Positions 40,008 through 52,988 of a stretch of DNA of 64,000 nucleotides are shown one piece after another; position 1 is the stretch's first letter; the number at the start of each line of letters is the position of its first letter. Source of the stretch: Dipetalonema caudispina (Eukaryota > Nematoda > Chromadorea > Rhabditida > Onchocercidae); contig JABVXV010000279.1 of the NCBI GenBank assembly GCA_013365325.1, forward strand, positions 20,115 through 84,114, in the 5' to 3' direction. Below the pieces are notes generated by a model, which did not search any database, had not been told where the DNA came from, and was given only the letters and a program-made list of their open reading frames with translations. A program made the position numbers and the translations under genes.

Positions 40008-41908
40008 ATGAGTATCCGGTCGATGGATAGTCGTTTGGAAGTTTTGCGAAATGGACAAGACATTGCCAATAAAAGTCTGTTGTACAACGCTGGTTCTACA
40101 CAGCAATCGCAACAGCAGTTACCCAATGTTGATGTTGATAATGAATCAAACAAATGTCAGTAAGCGTAATACAATTGAAAGTGAAGGTCTTCCTTTGTTT
40201 GACGTGTAAATCCCAGATACTTGAACGTTTCATATATAATTAAATAGAATGTTCGTCAATGTCCTTGTTTCTTTTGGTCTTTTCCTCCGAGTTCATGTAC
40301 ATGTTAATTTGTCGTTCTTATTTTTCAGCGGATTCATGGGTGGAATTGGCCAGTCCATCGTCACGTGCATCAATGGTTAGTATGAATGGCGGTGATAATG
40401 GTAGTGTGATACTAGTGGATAATGACGGAGCGGTTGTGGGTGGTGATAATACAGCTACCGTTGTTGGTGGAGGTAATGGTAGTCCTTTTAGTCGACTCAG
40501 GTAAGTATTCCTTCATATTTACGTATTTCACTTGAACTTCTTAAGATTTTGTCCAGTTATTGTATGTGTTGGTTTCATAATCAGTCAACTAAATTTCATT
40601 TTTTTTTTAGAAGAGGTACCCTTACATTTAAGCAGGAAAGTTTCATATACTTTAAGGCAATAGTATTTGTTTCTTTTATATCATTGTATTAGTTTTTGCA
40701 GTCCAATCAGTGCCTGCAGTGCTCCAATTGAATTGGTTATTGATGCTGGACAAGTTCATGGCAGTGATACTATGGCGGTTCATTATTATACCCGCCACGG
40801 ACCAGGACGTTGCACTGCGATAGCTAGTGGAATAACTGGATTGGGTCAAGGAACGAAGAGAACAGCTGAATGGTTAGAAGATTACAACAGTCGACCGGAA
40901 GTGCAAAGAGGGTTAGTTCAGTTAGAATTTTGAATGTTAAAAAATGAAATAAAATTGGAGTTAAAACTGAGCAGTGCTGCGCAGAAGAGAGAATGTGGCA
41001 TTTTCCACCCAAAGAGTGCATTATTTGATGCTAGGACGAAATAGTTTATCAAGCGTCCAGTCAAATTGTATTTAAATATAGGAATACAACCTTTTGATGG
41101 GAAATGTTTTAGCGTTCAATAACGAATGAATTTTTGACCAAAATAACTTTAATTTCGTTGTTCCCGTTTCTACTTTTATTCTATTCATTTATAACAGTTT
41201 AGTTTTCATTCCTGGAGTGGTTTTAATTTATCCATAATTTGTTCGAATTTAGTTAACATAAAGTTTTTAGTGGTCCTCAAGCTCCATCACCGGTGGAAAC
41301 GGAAATGTCGACGCCTCCAAATAGTCTCGTCCCTGGTTTAGACGTCGGGGAGCTCACTCAGAGCAGCTGCTGTGAAGATGAGGATGAGGAATTAAGCGTC
41401 GAGGATGATGGTGCATACATGTGCAGATGCCGAAAGGTTACATGTATTGGACAAGGTTTGATTATCTTGTTTTTTATTCTTCTAAGTTTGTTATTCATCT
41501 CAGCTCCACTTGATAATGGTGATGGTCTGAGACTTAGCATCAGCTATAAAGCATGCTACATAGGTTTATGGAAGATCACTTGATATGTTTCTCGACTGAG
41601 GGTGTATTCCTTGGTCTCCAGATATGTCACATTTACGTTTTCATTCGAGCATCTCACTGCTCTGCTGAACTTTCCACAGACTTTTTAAGAAAAATTTCTT
41701 ATGAATTACCTCATGCAAATGCAAACCATTTTTCTATTCCGTTCCGAGACAGCACACTTAGGTTTGACATAAACTAACGTTTTGCAGATGATGAAGGACG
41801 ATGGACCTTTAGTGGATTGCTGGGCATAAGCGGTGGTAATGGACGGCGTGCATTGGTGCTTTATCTGGTAACAAATTTGGTTACCCTTGCAATCGGTTTT
41901 GCTGTTGG
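40008..41908 (+). CDS. dct-1: BNIP3/NIX-type mitophagy receptor, DCT-1-like (3' end uncertain)
   Basis: Exons 40008-40155, 40329-40500, 40702-40911, 41271-41455 and 41788-41908, 278 residues before the last exon. Landmarks, in the order of C. elegans DCT-1: LIR motif DSWVELASP at residues 51-59, AEWLEDYNSRPE at the place of the BNIP3 WxWDWSSRPE block, STPPNSLVPGL, and the tail-anchor helix ALVLYLVTNLVTLAIGFAVG with a GxxxG motif. The family sits in the outer mitochondrial membrane and recruits LC3/LGG-1 for mitophagy. An Asp/Gly/Asn-rich stretch (residues about 66-105) and an acidic block followed by CRCRKVTC are not in the worm protein as I know it. The first donor, T|GTCAGT, is weak, but the stronger CA|GTAAGC four bases on breaks frame. 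Possible last exons: 43493-43565 (23 residues, preferred), 42259-42475, or one starting at 42594. Confidence 0.8.
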
Positions 41909-43883
41909 GTAAGCATATATTGTTTATTTTTTACTAATATTTTTACATGTCTGGATCTGTTCCTTTGTCTCTTCACTTGTTTACGAACTCATTTGTTTCT
42001 TTTTGGGATCGGTGAATATGAAAGTTAATTAGTTACATTCATTTTAAATAAGTTTGCCATCAGTCCATTTCTTCAAATATTTCAGAAATTTTTTCAGACT
42101 GACAGTTGGTCGAAAGTTATCAATGCTGCCGCATTTCAGACATCGCTATATATTTGATTTTAGTTAAAACTTCATACACATATTGTATTCACATTTCGTC
42201 ACACATTTTGGAGCACTTTTCTTTTTTCTTGTAATTTGCACTATTTTGGAAATTCCAGCTTCGGTCTTCATCCTGAAATTTTCATGACGGTGATTGCTTT
42301 TATGGTGATTGTTTTTAAATTGCCCCTCGAACAATTTGTTGTGGAAAAAATTTTAGGTTATGTAGTAACCAGCGCCTCTAAGATTAATTTAGTTGAAAAT
42401 ATAAATTCAATTCGTTTTTCGAGACGGAAATTTCAGACATTTGTAGCTGGGATTCATTTTGCTTTTAACTTTTAGCGTGTGGAATCTTTTCTTTGTATTG
42501 TTAAAAGTGCGTCATTTTTCGATTTGTCCTTTGAATCTAAATCCTTTCTATTTTATCTTTTGTTAATATAATAATACATTAAACAAAACTAGGCCTGGTG
42601 AGCAGTATTAATGATAGATTTGGAGTGCTCAGCATGTTTATTCTCATTATCGATCCTGAGAATGGCTTGCTAATCTGTTCATCGGGATGAGCGCTGGAGT
42701 CGAACATGGTGCAATTCAAAATTTACACTCGCTATTGGATGGATTAGTTTGTTATTATCATGTACAAAACAAATTCACAATCTCTCAGAACATGGTATTT
42801 TGATGTCGTCACACTGATGTCTCATACAGTTCTTATACCAATCCCCAAGGAGCGAGTCATGTTATTTTATGAGTATGTGTGATTTCTGACGTTGGAGTGA
42901 TTAAAACCAGAAATGTACCGGAGTCTACTGAATAACCATTGGCGATACAAGGATTTTAAACCGTTACTCCTCATCTTATTTTGATTTTAATTTGTGTCTT
43001 CCGTTTTCGTTTTTGTCGGAATTTTTCTCAGTGAGGTAGTTGTACTGGGATTCATCGTTATCCATTAGTCAAATTTTTTTGTGTAGCAATGATTTAATCC
43101 TCTAAAATTTAGCTAAAACTGCAGATAACCCTTTATGATAGTGATACGGAATTGAAATGAGTTGACAGCACCTAGACTTGCAAGGTAGTGGGGTTTCATT
43201 ATTGAATGGAACATTGATGGTAGCTTAGGTAATTCCTCCTCTGCTTCAACCTTAACCATCTGACGTTGCTGTCTCGTTTCTGCTCCAGTAACTTTTTCTC
43301 GCGATACTGACTTCCATCTGCTTATGTCATTTTAGTATTAACGTGCTATACTTTCGTTCTTTCACTTTGAATTATTTAAAATTTTTTTGCGAAACGATTT
43401 AATATTAACCGCAGGCGTGTGTTCAATATATCCTTCTTGTATATTCTAACAATAAATTTCTTTTTATGTCTTTTGATAAATACACAAATTAGGATGGAGA
43501 GGAGAGTTCATACAATTTCCATTGAATATAAAGACCTTCTGAAGTACACCGAATCCAGCATGTGAGAAGAATGAAAGAACTCTTCTGTTAACTTGGCTGT
43601 GGAGTAATCCGGTAGTTAACAAATCTATGACTTGGACTTCGTGATGATGGTACCATTGATGGCCCGTGATATTGTGTAGACTACGTCTTCATGTCCTGTA
43701 ATGTATAATGTATAATGTGTTTGTGTCAGGTAGGCGTTTGTTTGATTTGTCAGAAGGTGCAACAGGTTTGGGATATTTCCTTCACTTGTTATACGAGGTT
43801 ATTTCCACCAGTATTCAACTGAAAAATTTAAACCTTCAGAAGCCGTTTCATTCCCTGATTGCGCTCATTTTTTGGCGTATCGA
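41909..43883 (+). other. dct-1 last intron / 3' end and upstream region of ccdc-186
   Basis: About 2 kb holding the unresolved last exon of the mitophagy receptor and the promoter of ccdc-186. Candidate acceptors that keep frame with the exon ending at 41908 are ATTCCAG at 42258, ACTAG near 42593, CGCAG near 43415 and AATTAG at 43492. Nothing else stands out. Confidence 0.4.
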
Positions 43884-46800
43884 ATGGTGGTGCAAATGCT
43901 AGCTTCAGCTTCAATTGCTGGAACTTCGGGAACAGTTGAAATAATGGATGAAGCCGGAAATGATGTTTCAAACTCCGAACTAGATGATGATTTTGTAATA
44001 CAGCAAAAACAATCTGAAAAACAGTTGGAAATGCAAGGGAATAGTGGAAAAAAGGTTAATAATATGTGGTCTTTGTCATTGTCATTTCGTGTAGATTAGT
44101 GAGTTGGTTGACTAATGAATGTCATTTCCGAAATTACAGCCTTTGTTAGGAACCAATACGACGGGAAGTGTGGCAGAAAACAACCTGGAGAAGTTTGCTT
44201 TACTGTACGACAAGTATAACGCACGGTGCAATGAATTAGAAAGGTTGTCAATTTCTTAGTGAGTATATTAGATTAAGACTTTGCTGTTACCACAAATTGT
44301 ATCTTGGTTTTCTACAATCGAAAGTTTCTGGAAGGTATTAAAAAGCTTTCCTGATTCGTATAAAAGTTCGTTTTTTGGTTCGACTACTTTAATCTGGATG
44401 ATTTAAATTTAGCTTTAAATTCTCGGATTTCAGATTAGAAAAATTAAATGGTGAACTGGAAGAAGAGTTACAGAAAGTAAGACGAGAATGTGATAGTACT
44501 CAGGAAATGCTTAACACCTGTCGAAGGTTTTCTTTTCCTTAAAGCACTCACTGATCTACTTTCAATAATTCGGATCTGTCTGGGAAAATTTTATAGTTGT
44601 TTAGTATTTTACATTTATGGCATAATTTCTTGCATTTGTTATATTCCTTCTAGTGAGTTCTCTGCTCATCGAGAAGGTTTGGAACGTCGGGTAATGGACG
44701 TGGAATTACAACTGAAGATGACTACTCAGCGTGCTGAGGCACGTGAGCAGCATTATCAACAGCGCATAAAACAAAATGATGCGAAGTGGGATCAGAAATT
44801 TGTGCAGGCATGCTAATTATAAGCAACGTTTTATTTTTTCTGAAAACAATCTAGGTGAAAATACCGATGATATATTCAAAGGAATGACAGTGAATATTTG
44901 GTCTTGCACAATACTGAAAATGGGCTTTATTTTTCTTATTTTCCATTCCATTATATCTCATATTTTCCGGTTTCTAGACTATTTGCTAGATGGGAAAAAG
45001 GTTAAAGTTTTGACGTGGTTACAGTCTTTTTAAAAGTTTTTCTAATAGGGCACATTATCTTATTTATTAAATTTGCCCACACATATTTTTCTATACAGTT
45101 ATTGAAAAGGACAGAAGCAGTCGAAAAGGAAAAGAATGATGCTGTATGCCGGTATGCGGCAAGAGAAGCGCTGCTAATGCGCTTACAAACGCAGATAGAA
45201 GGACTTGAAGTGCAGGTACATTTTAATTAGCGTTTTTTTATTGATCCTATACTGTGTATTATTCTCAGCTGGAAAGTTTTCTGAACCTTACAGTGACGAC
45301 CAATGAGTAATGGGGAAAAGACAGCTCGAACTCTTATACTGTTTAAATTTATTTGTAGAGTTTTGAAATAATGTATTACCAACCATATTCTTAAAAATTT
45401 GTTTTCAAAAGAGCAACATGTCCGTTTCCAAGACTCCAGTGTGACGATACACTTTTATTTTTCTCTTCAAATTCATTATTGAAATCATTTTTCCTGGTCG
45501 TTTGGTTTGATGGTTACACAGGTAAAAGATCTGTATAGCAGTTCGGAATTATTTTTAAAAAAATCTTTCGTTGCAGAAAAATATGCTATCAGCGGAGAAA
45601 AATACGTTGCAGAAGAGCACTCAGTTCGAATACTTGCAAAATATGGTAGGTATTAGAATCTTATAAATAGGAAAAAGAGCTCTTTTAAAGGGTGTTTTAT
45701 TTAAATTTTCGTTTTCTAAACTGAAATGAGATATGGTGAAAAAGGATTTCCTGATGGGATTAGCTTTTATAAAACTTTTTAAGGTTTTTCGTAGCTTTTA
45801 ATAGATTGAATAGAATTTCGAGAGTTCTTTGGCTTGTTTCTTGCCATTCGTTCTGTTTTTAGGAGCATTCCGTGGCAGAACTGGAACGACAATTGGCGCT
45901 CGAAAAGGAGGCGAGTAAAGAACGTGAAGAGCAGCACAAAATGACCGTTAAACATTTAGAAGTTAGTTCTTACATCAAAAGTTCTAGATTTATTGATGTT
46001 TAAGGTGTCAACTTCTTCGATTGCTTTTCTTCATGACTCAGCTCTTAAAATTTCGTCCCATAGGTGCGGTGAATATTCCGTGAATATTCCGAATATTCCA
46101 CATGAGAATAGTGAATATTTCGATCTTTAACAAACGCTTCAAATCTACTTGAATATAATAACTGCTAAGTATCTTTGTAGGAGTATTGACTACTGATCTT
46201 ATTTAGTAGTAAAATGGTCTTGTCTTTGCTGTCTTTTTTAGGCTAGTCAAACGGTACTTACAGAACTGCGTTCTCGTTTGGAATCCGTACAGTCTCAATT
46301 AACTCTGGAACAAATGGAGAAAGAAGAATGCCAGGAGAAACTGAGGAAGACGCAAGCAATGTTAAAGGTTGGTTTCTAGTTTGATATTGTTTTGTGCCTA
46401 TATTCGCCATAGATGTCTTCTAAACCCGAAAAACATTTGGCAAATCTTATGAATAATTCATAATTGCTCAAAAACATTTCAAAATGAGTCTTGCATTGGT
46501 TTTCGGGTATGTAATCTTTGCCACTTTCTCTGTCGTCATGTGAAATATCTGATTTAATCTGGTTTAATAAGCTGTGGTAACTTAGAATAGAGATAATTTA
46601 AAGACTGGCATTTGTTACTTGAAAGATATGTAAATCAATTGTAGACATTAGAACAGCAATGTGCCGAAGAAGTGGATGCAGCGATAAAGAAAACGAGCAA
46701 TCAGGAAGAACTATACAACACTGTATGCGACGAGTTGGCTGCGCTTAGGTAAGGCTGAAACAGGTTCCTCGTCAAGTGAATGCAGGTAAGTGAACGTTGT

Positions 46801-49800
46801 AAGCAAGTAAAGAATAAGGTATGATAAAACTAATTTAGAAACAATTCTTGATTACAGATCGCGTAATTCCACCCTCTCCCAACAGCTCGATCACGTTATG
46901 CAAGCAAACGCCCAGTTGCAGGCAGAATCTGAACAGCTGAGTCAGCAACTGGGACAAGCTCATCAAACTCATCAAGTTGCTTTGGAAAAATTAGAGTCTC
47001 TGGAGGAAATACAAACACAGTTAAACAGGTTTGTTTTACATAAATTTCACTATATTAAGCAACTATAGACTTCTGAGATTTGAAATTTGATTTAACTCAG
47101 TTTCATTCTAGCTCTGTTTTATGATATGCACTTCTGCAAATTTCATATTTTCTTTGCAGTAATTTGCGCCGTGTTAAATTAGCAGAGATTGCGGCAATGG
47201 ACGCAGCTGCAGAACGTGATCAAGCAGAAGCAGAAGCAGCGGAATGTCGAAAACAAGCAGAAAGAATGCTCGAAATCACTGAGCAGTTAGCAGATAAGAA
47301 TTCTTCACTAACTTCACAACAAGAAATGTTCAGATTTAAGGTCTGATTTCATTTTTTGCAAAAATCAATAGTCACCATGTATTTTTAAGTCTTAGGTCAA
47401 ACGACGTACTCATCTTTGTTTGTCGTCGTGAATAAATTTATGATTGGTATTGTAACGTATCGTTAATATATTAAGCATATAGATTTGAGATTTGGATTTG
47501 TGATGCCTTCAAATTTAGATGCTGAAATTTGTTCCATTTACTTCTTTCTTACTTCCAGAATTTGGAACTAAATCAGCGGGTGAAAACATTAGAATCTTCT
47601 GTGTCGACATACGAAAAACATATTGCCGAGTTGGAGCGAGAACTAGAATTGTTGAAAGTTGATAGTTCTGCAGAAATTGGAACTCTGCGGCAGCAAATTG
47701 ATACAAATATTGCTAAAGGTACTTTTATTGATTTTGAAATCTCATCGCTGCTATCAATTACCATTTTTAAAATCTCATTTTGACATAAATAATGAGATCT
47801 TCCAAACTGCGAGATGGGAACAGAACTGAGAAAAATCTATATAAAAAGATGAAATTTTGGAGTCGAGTTTTCGCAACTTATTGTTTATAAGTTTTTGAAT
47901 TTGCAGAACAGAAGTTGAATGTAATAATTAGTGAACTTCATAATGAACAGGAAATACTGAAGAAAAAGAATTCGAGTTCTCTGAAGGTTTTTTTTTCCTT
48001 TGAAAAATTTAGCAGAGTGTTGGAACAAATTTATGCTTGAGTCTTGCAAATGACTTTAAATTTGTTACAGGAATTACGCGCTGAAGTGCAGCATTTACGT
48101 AAGCTGCAATCTCGAAGCCCAAATTTATCCTCGCCAAATGCATCAGTAGAAGATAATTTGTCACTTACTGTGCTACCTAACGGTAGAAGATTATTTATTC
48201 ATTTTTTGAATTTTGAAATTTGATTTTATTAAGGTTTATGCCATAACATAATTAGAAAAAGACTTGATTTCCATTTAACTGTATCATCATTTACAGGTGC
48301 AGTGGGTGCATCCTCTTCGTCACGAGCATCATCGATTGCATCTTCCACTGATATATATCCACAGGCTACTGGTTATACCACTGTGTTAGTCAATCGAGCT
48401 GTTACTCATCAGAAGGAATCTCAGCAGTACCTAGCATCGCCATCGTCAGACGAAGCAAGTAAGTAGAATGCAGTTATATTCTGACATGTCTTTTCGTAGG
48501 TTTGTTTTTGTTTATGTACTTCCTGTACATATTTGGATGAAAAGTGCATTAAAAATCAGATTGGTTTGAAATTCGAAGGATTGAATTTTGTTTCAGATCA
48601 TATGCAACAGCAAATGATTGAGAAGATTGTGAAGCTGCAACGACAATTGGCCAGAAGACAAGATAAGATAGAATTTCTGGAAGAACATGTTCGGCAATGC
48701 ACACAGGAGCTATTGAAGAAAACGAAGTAAAAGATTTATACCTTTTTATTTGGTGAGAGAAAAAAGCAGTAAGAAATACTTTGCTCCAATAATTTTTTGG
48801 GTTTGATAATTTATATCCGTTATGATTTCGCGGCTTTATTTCATAACACATTTTTTTCAAAATAATGAACTTTTTAGAATAATTTTACAAAATTTGAATG
48901 ATAATGCAAGTATGATTAGGACCAACGTCATATGTTGATTGTTACTTGTTATAGAACGATGACTGTAAACTTGTTTTTAATCAGAATTTGACTTTGACAT
49001 TGTCTGACCCATACTTTCAGGATTATTCAAAATTACGCACTGCGAGAAGAGGCATCTTTGTTGTTACCAGAGAGTGACTTGAATAAGGTAAGATTTCTTT
49101 ATTTGATTATTCTGTTCATTCTTTAATTCAGTGGTTGTTATTTAATGATATGAAGTGAATTTTTCTCATTCGGTAATCCTGAAATTTATTTACAGTTATT
49201 GGAAATTTGTGAAGTCAGCGAAGTAAGTTAATGGTGTTGTGTTTATTTCCCAGTTTTCTCTGCCGCGAATTTAAGAAAGGGTGATAATTATTTAGAAAGG
49301 ATGAAGATTATTTGGACTGAAAATATCTGTAGTTGAATCTGGGGCTGGTTTTGAAATTAAGGCTATTTTTGATTATTTTTCATTTGAAAACGTGGATTTT
49401 TTTTATGTAGAAAATATGAAGATTTGCTCGATGTTACGGTAGAAAGACCTGTTGTACTACATAACGTTGTAAATATTTGGTAAGAAAAGTTATGAAGTTT
49501 TTTCCGGGGGATAAGAATACGGACAAAAAATTATATGAATGCTGTTTGTGTATTTTGTTGTGGCCGTGTATTCCGTTCGTTCATTATTTCGCATGTCATA
49601 TGCTGATAAATAATTTGGGTGGCAGTTACAATTACGTAACCAAACCCGCAATGTTAACAAGTTTTATGTTGAGATTGCGGGTTGGTTACTTCTCTCTTTG
49701 CATGAAGTTCTCGGAATATGCATCGCTTGTTTTTAATTTAGTCTTACGCTTTGAAATGACTAGGGACTTTTACAGATACCACGTGGACCCAGTAGCAATA

Positions 49801-50124
49801 GCAGTACTTCGTCCTCTTTAATAGGGAACTTGTTTACAAGCAATGCCAATGGTGCCATTGGAAAATCTGAATTGAAATTCGCTACGGAAGTAAACTCACG
49901 CCTACAAGCTGTGCTGGAAGATGCACTGCATAAAAATATCACACTGAAGGTAAGGCAAGTCATAAAAATACATGACTGTGAATTACATGGGTTTAGCTGA
50001 TTAATAAAAAAAATTGATTGAAAAGTCATCCACTGTTTTGCAGAAAAACATCGATACTTTGGGTGAGGAAATCTCTCGATTGTCACGCGAAAATCGACAG
50101 CTGGCGCTTTCCAAAATTATGTAG
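43884..50124 (+). CDS. ccdc-186: CCDC-186, coiled-coil golgin-like protein of dense-core vesicle maturation
   Basis: Twenty exons: 43884-44054, 44140-44243, 44434-44526, 44654-44807, 45099-45215, 45577-45645, 45863-45961, 46242-46367, 46645-46748, 46858-47028, 47160-47340, 47559-47718, 47907-47986, 48071-48182, 48297-48458, 48597-48726, 49021-49087, 49196-49222, 49776-49949 and 50044-50124; 793 residues (human CCDC186 about 900). A short acidic N-terminus is followed by near-continuous coiled coil, a Ser-rich break (about residues 590-640), then the conserved C-terminal block: RRQDKIEFLEEHVRQC, KKTKIIQNYALREEA and LQAVLEDALHKNITLKKN, close to the end of human CCDC186. The family acts at the trans-Golgi with RAB-2 and the EARP complex in dense-core vesicle cargo sorting. 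The exon 4 end may use a GC donor (44807) or the GT at 44802. An upstream noncoding exon is possible. Confidence 0.93.
46072..46130 (+). repeat. short tandem repeat in a ccdc-186 intron
   Basis: The word GTGAATATTCC and shorter versions of it (GAATATTCC) occur in immediate succession, with one more GTGAATATT copy close by. Read directly from the sequence; no function suggested. Confidence 0.6.
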
Positions 50125-52988
50125 CAATTTTTCAGAAATTGCATTAGCAGGAGACATTTCTTTTTAGTTTTAGAAGGAATTACATATTTAACGTATTTAT
50201 GAGATACAGGCAGGTCATTCATGTCGTTTCATTTTTTCCAACAGTCGATATTATTTTTGGAGCTAAGGAAGTAGAAATTTCCTACTAGTTTGCTTCCTTT
50301 ACTAGCATTCTTGAATCCATCCGTAATTTTAAGATTTTAATAATTTTTACTCTAAATGAGAAAGAAAAGCTGGAAAAGAAATATGCTTCTGGCGGGCTTC
50401 AGTTTTTCCACGGAAGAGTCGAAAGTTGCAAACAAAGTTGGTTCAAAGAATCAGTTCCTGTTCGGGTGGAAATCTGGAGAAAAAAAGAGCTCCACGGTTC
50501 CGGCATTTCTGCTATATGTATATTTTATATTGCTTGTTTGCTTTTTTCATTTCCGTAAAAATCTAGTTATGCAGTTATTTCCTGTGATGTTATGATTGAT
50601 TTCTCTTTTTTCTTTTATTAAGTTGCAGTTCATTTTTGTGAGCATGTTTTTGTGACATAATGATGTATTTATTTATGTTTTCATTTGCATATATATGTTT
50701 CTGCTATCATTGGGAAACATTGTACGGCGAGACAAAGCACTGAATCAAGTTGTGTCTGAAACTTAATGGACAGAAAGATGTGAATGTTCTTGCTAAATCA
50801 ATGTTCGACTATACAGATATTGTGTACTTTGGAAGCCTCCGTATAGACTTGTACAGGGATAACTTTTGCTTCCCAAGAAACGTCTTTAATTAATTTAGGC
50901 GGTAGATGGGACATTTGATGATAGTTTGGAACTGCGGGAAGTGTATATCCTTGTTTACTTTTGGGAAATTGGAATTGTAAAATGGGATAGTACATCGTGG
51001 CGAATAGTTCCGATAATACGTGCGTAAAACTGGCAACATCAAGTTTGATGTTTGTGGTGTTCAATGTTTATCATACAATGTTTTTTCCGTGATTATGAGT
51101 TGCAGTTATTTATCAAGCTTTTATTGTGCAGATTAAAACGAAAAACTGTAGCAGCTGCCCCGTGTACACCTTCTTGGAATTTCTGCCACCGCTTACTTTG
51201 ATTTGCATCAGAATAATCTGTTTTGATTTAAAGAAAAATTTTATTTCTCGATGAGTCCTGTATTAGGATCTTCGTATGCTCTGAGTTTGTTGAACTGAAA
51301 AATTCTGAAAATTACGATATTAGATGGAAACGAATCACTTTGCATTCAGTATTCATAACATAGTGTGATGTGCATATGTAACATATCTCGATTAAAGTTC
51401 ACTGCAATCAAGTTTAATATTTAGTAGCCGGTTTTGAAAAAAGCCATATGCATCTGTGGGTAATCAAAAAGAAGTTTACAGCCTCGTCTTTTTCAAATTT
51501 CCCTTTAGACGCCATAGTTCTCATTGCTTATTACTGATATATCAAAAGTGCTCGAAGATTTGAAAAAGTATAGTTAAAGGTTACCGGCAAAGATGGTAAG
51601 TAGTAAAATAACTTGAGAACAAAGGTGAGTTACGCCCAATTATTTTGAAGTACTTTGTAACAGTATATAGGAAACTAGTTATTGCACTTGGAAGACATCG
51701 ACGAAAACTGATAGGCAATTTTTCTTCTTTCAAGTGGATTCAGTCCAACCACCGGAACAATATTTTCATACACCTTGCAATTCATTTGCAGGTGGATAAT
51801 CAATAGCCAAATTCGATATCTAGTACTTCGTGCTTTTCCATCTAACTCCTGGTAATCCATCCTGAGTTAAAAAAAAAAAAAAAAAACCTTAAGACAAATC
51901 AAGTTGCCACAGAAGATGTCAGTAGCGTTATCAAAAAGACTAAAGTACATTACGCGAGACTTATTATTTTCAGAATCTTTACTGCTCCTCTCGCCAACAT
52001 TGTCAAGTGGTTAGGTAAAAACAACCATTCATTCTATTTTTAGATAGATATGAACTAGAAAGAGAAGCCTAACATGGTTGGTAATTGGTGTACGGTTGAT
52101 TTGGAGTTCTCCGATCTTACGAGCCATAAAATGAGGTGAAGAAACATTACCTATTACTGTTAGAAAATCTGCAAGGACAGAAGGCAGTGGCGATATAGTG
52201 AATTTCGTCAGTACGCAAAATATACGATAAACATAGAGTTTTATAAATCCTTTCAATCAATCATTTAGATATTTAGAATTTAGTACTTCGTGAGTGATTC
52301 CTGCGGAAAACCTCGTCATTAAGTTGCTTCCACTGTGAAGAATATTTTTTTCTTCTGGATTTTTTGTAGTCCTCTGAGATTAAAGTGAATTGTTTCCGCA
52401 TTCACTTATTTTAAAATTGATCACGAATCTAAGATTCATCATCTGATCCTTTACTTATTTGATGGTATTTACTTGACCACATTGATATCTTCGTAACACT
52501 AACATTACTTCTATAGCTTAATGTCATTTCCATGATCTTAATAAGATCTTCACAATTATAAGAGCACTTCCCGAGTTTCAACACTTCTATCATATTTACG
52601 AATTTAACAAGGTAGCAATCAGGACTCAAAAGTGCCGTAAACCAATTATACTAGCAAATATTTGACAAATTAAGATTAAATTCGTAAGTGTCCTCCTCTC
52701 TTCCTCCCCCTTTCTCTCTCTCTCTCTCACCCTGAGATGACCTTCATTTGAATGAATTTAACCTCCTTTCACTTCATTTAATCTTTTTTCATTCAACCAA
52801 CGAGTAACGAAACAGCCCCATAATATACATGGCAACAACAATAATAATAATAATAGTATATGATGGTACTACTTATATGTGCTTTTCTTTCTATTTCTTT
52901 TTAATTCCTATACTATCTTATATTCACAATGTTTTCTGACATTATTTTGCTTCAGTTTCATAAATCCTCAAAAATTACATTACTAGAA
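50125..52988. other. intergenic region with unassigned minus-strand exon-like pieces
   Basis: About 2.9 kb between ccdc-186 and the histidine-phosphatase gene. On the minus strand four open frames (50798-51064, 51675-51860, 52029-52256, 52429-52629) have fairly coding-like composition, and the one at 51860 follows a poly-pyrimidine acceptor (T18 then AACTCAG). I could not join them into one reading frame or recognise a family. CT-rich and AAT-type microsatellites lie at 52691-52728 and 52833-52856. Confidence 0.4.
52691..52856 (+). repeat. CT-rich tract and AAT microsatellite
   Basis: A pyrimidine tract with a (CT)n core at 52691-52728 and an (AAT)n run at 52833-52856, just upstream of the histidine-phosphatase gene. 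The CT tract may be part of its promoter. Confidence 0.75.

Noticed and set aside
49477..49821. Plus-strand 114-codon frame rich in Cys, Phe and Leu
   Set aside because: Lies in the ccdc-186 intron and runs out of frame into the exon at 49776; AT-driven hydrophobic composition.
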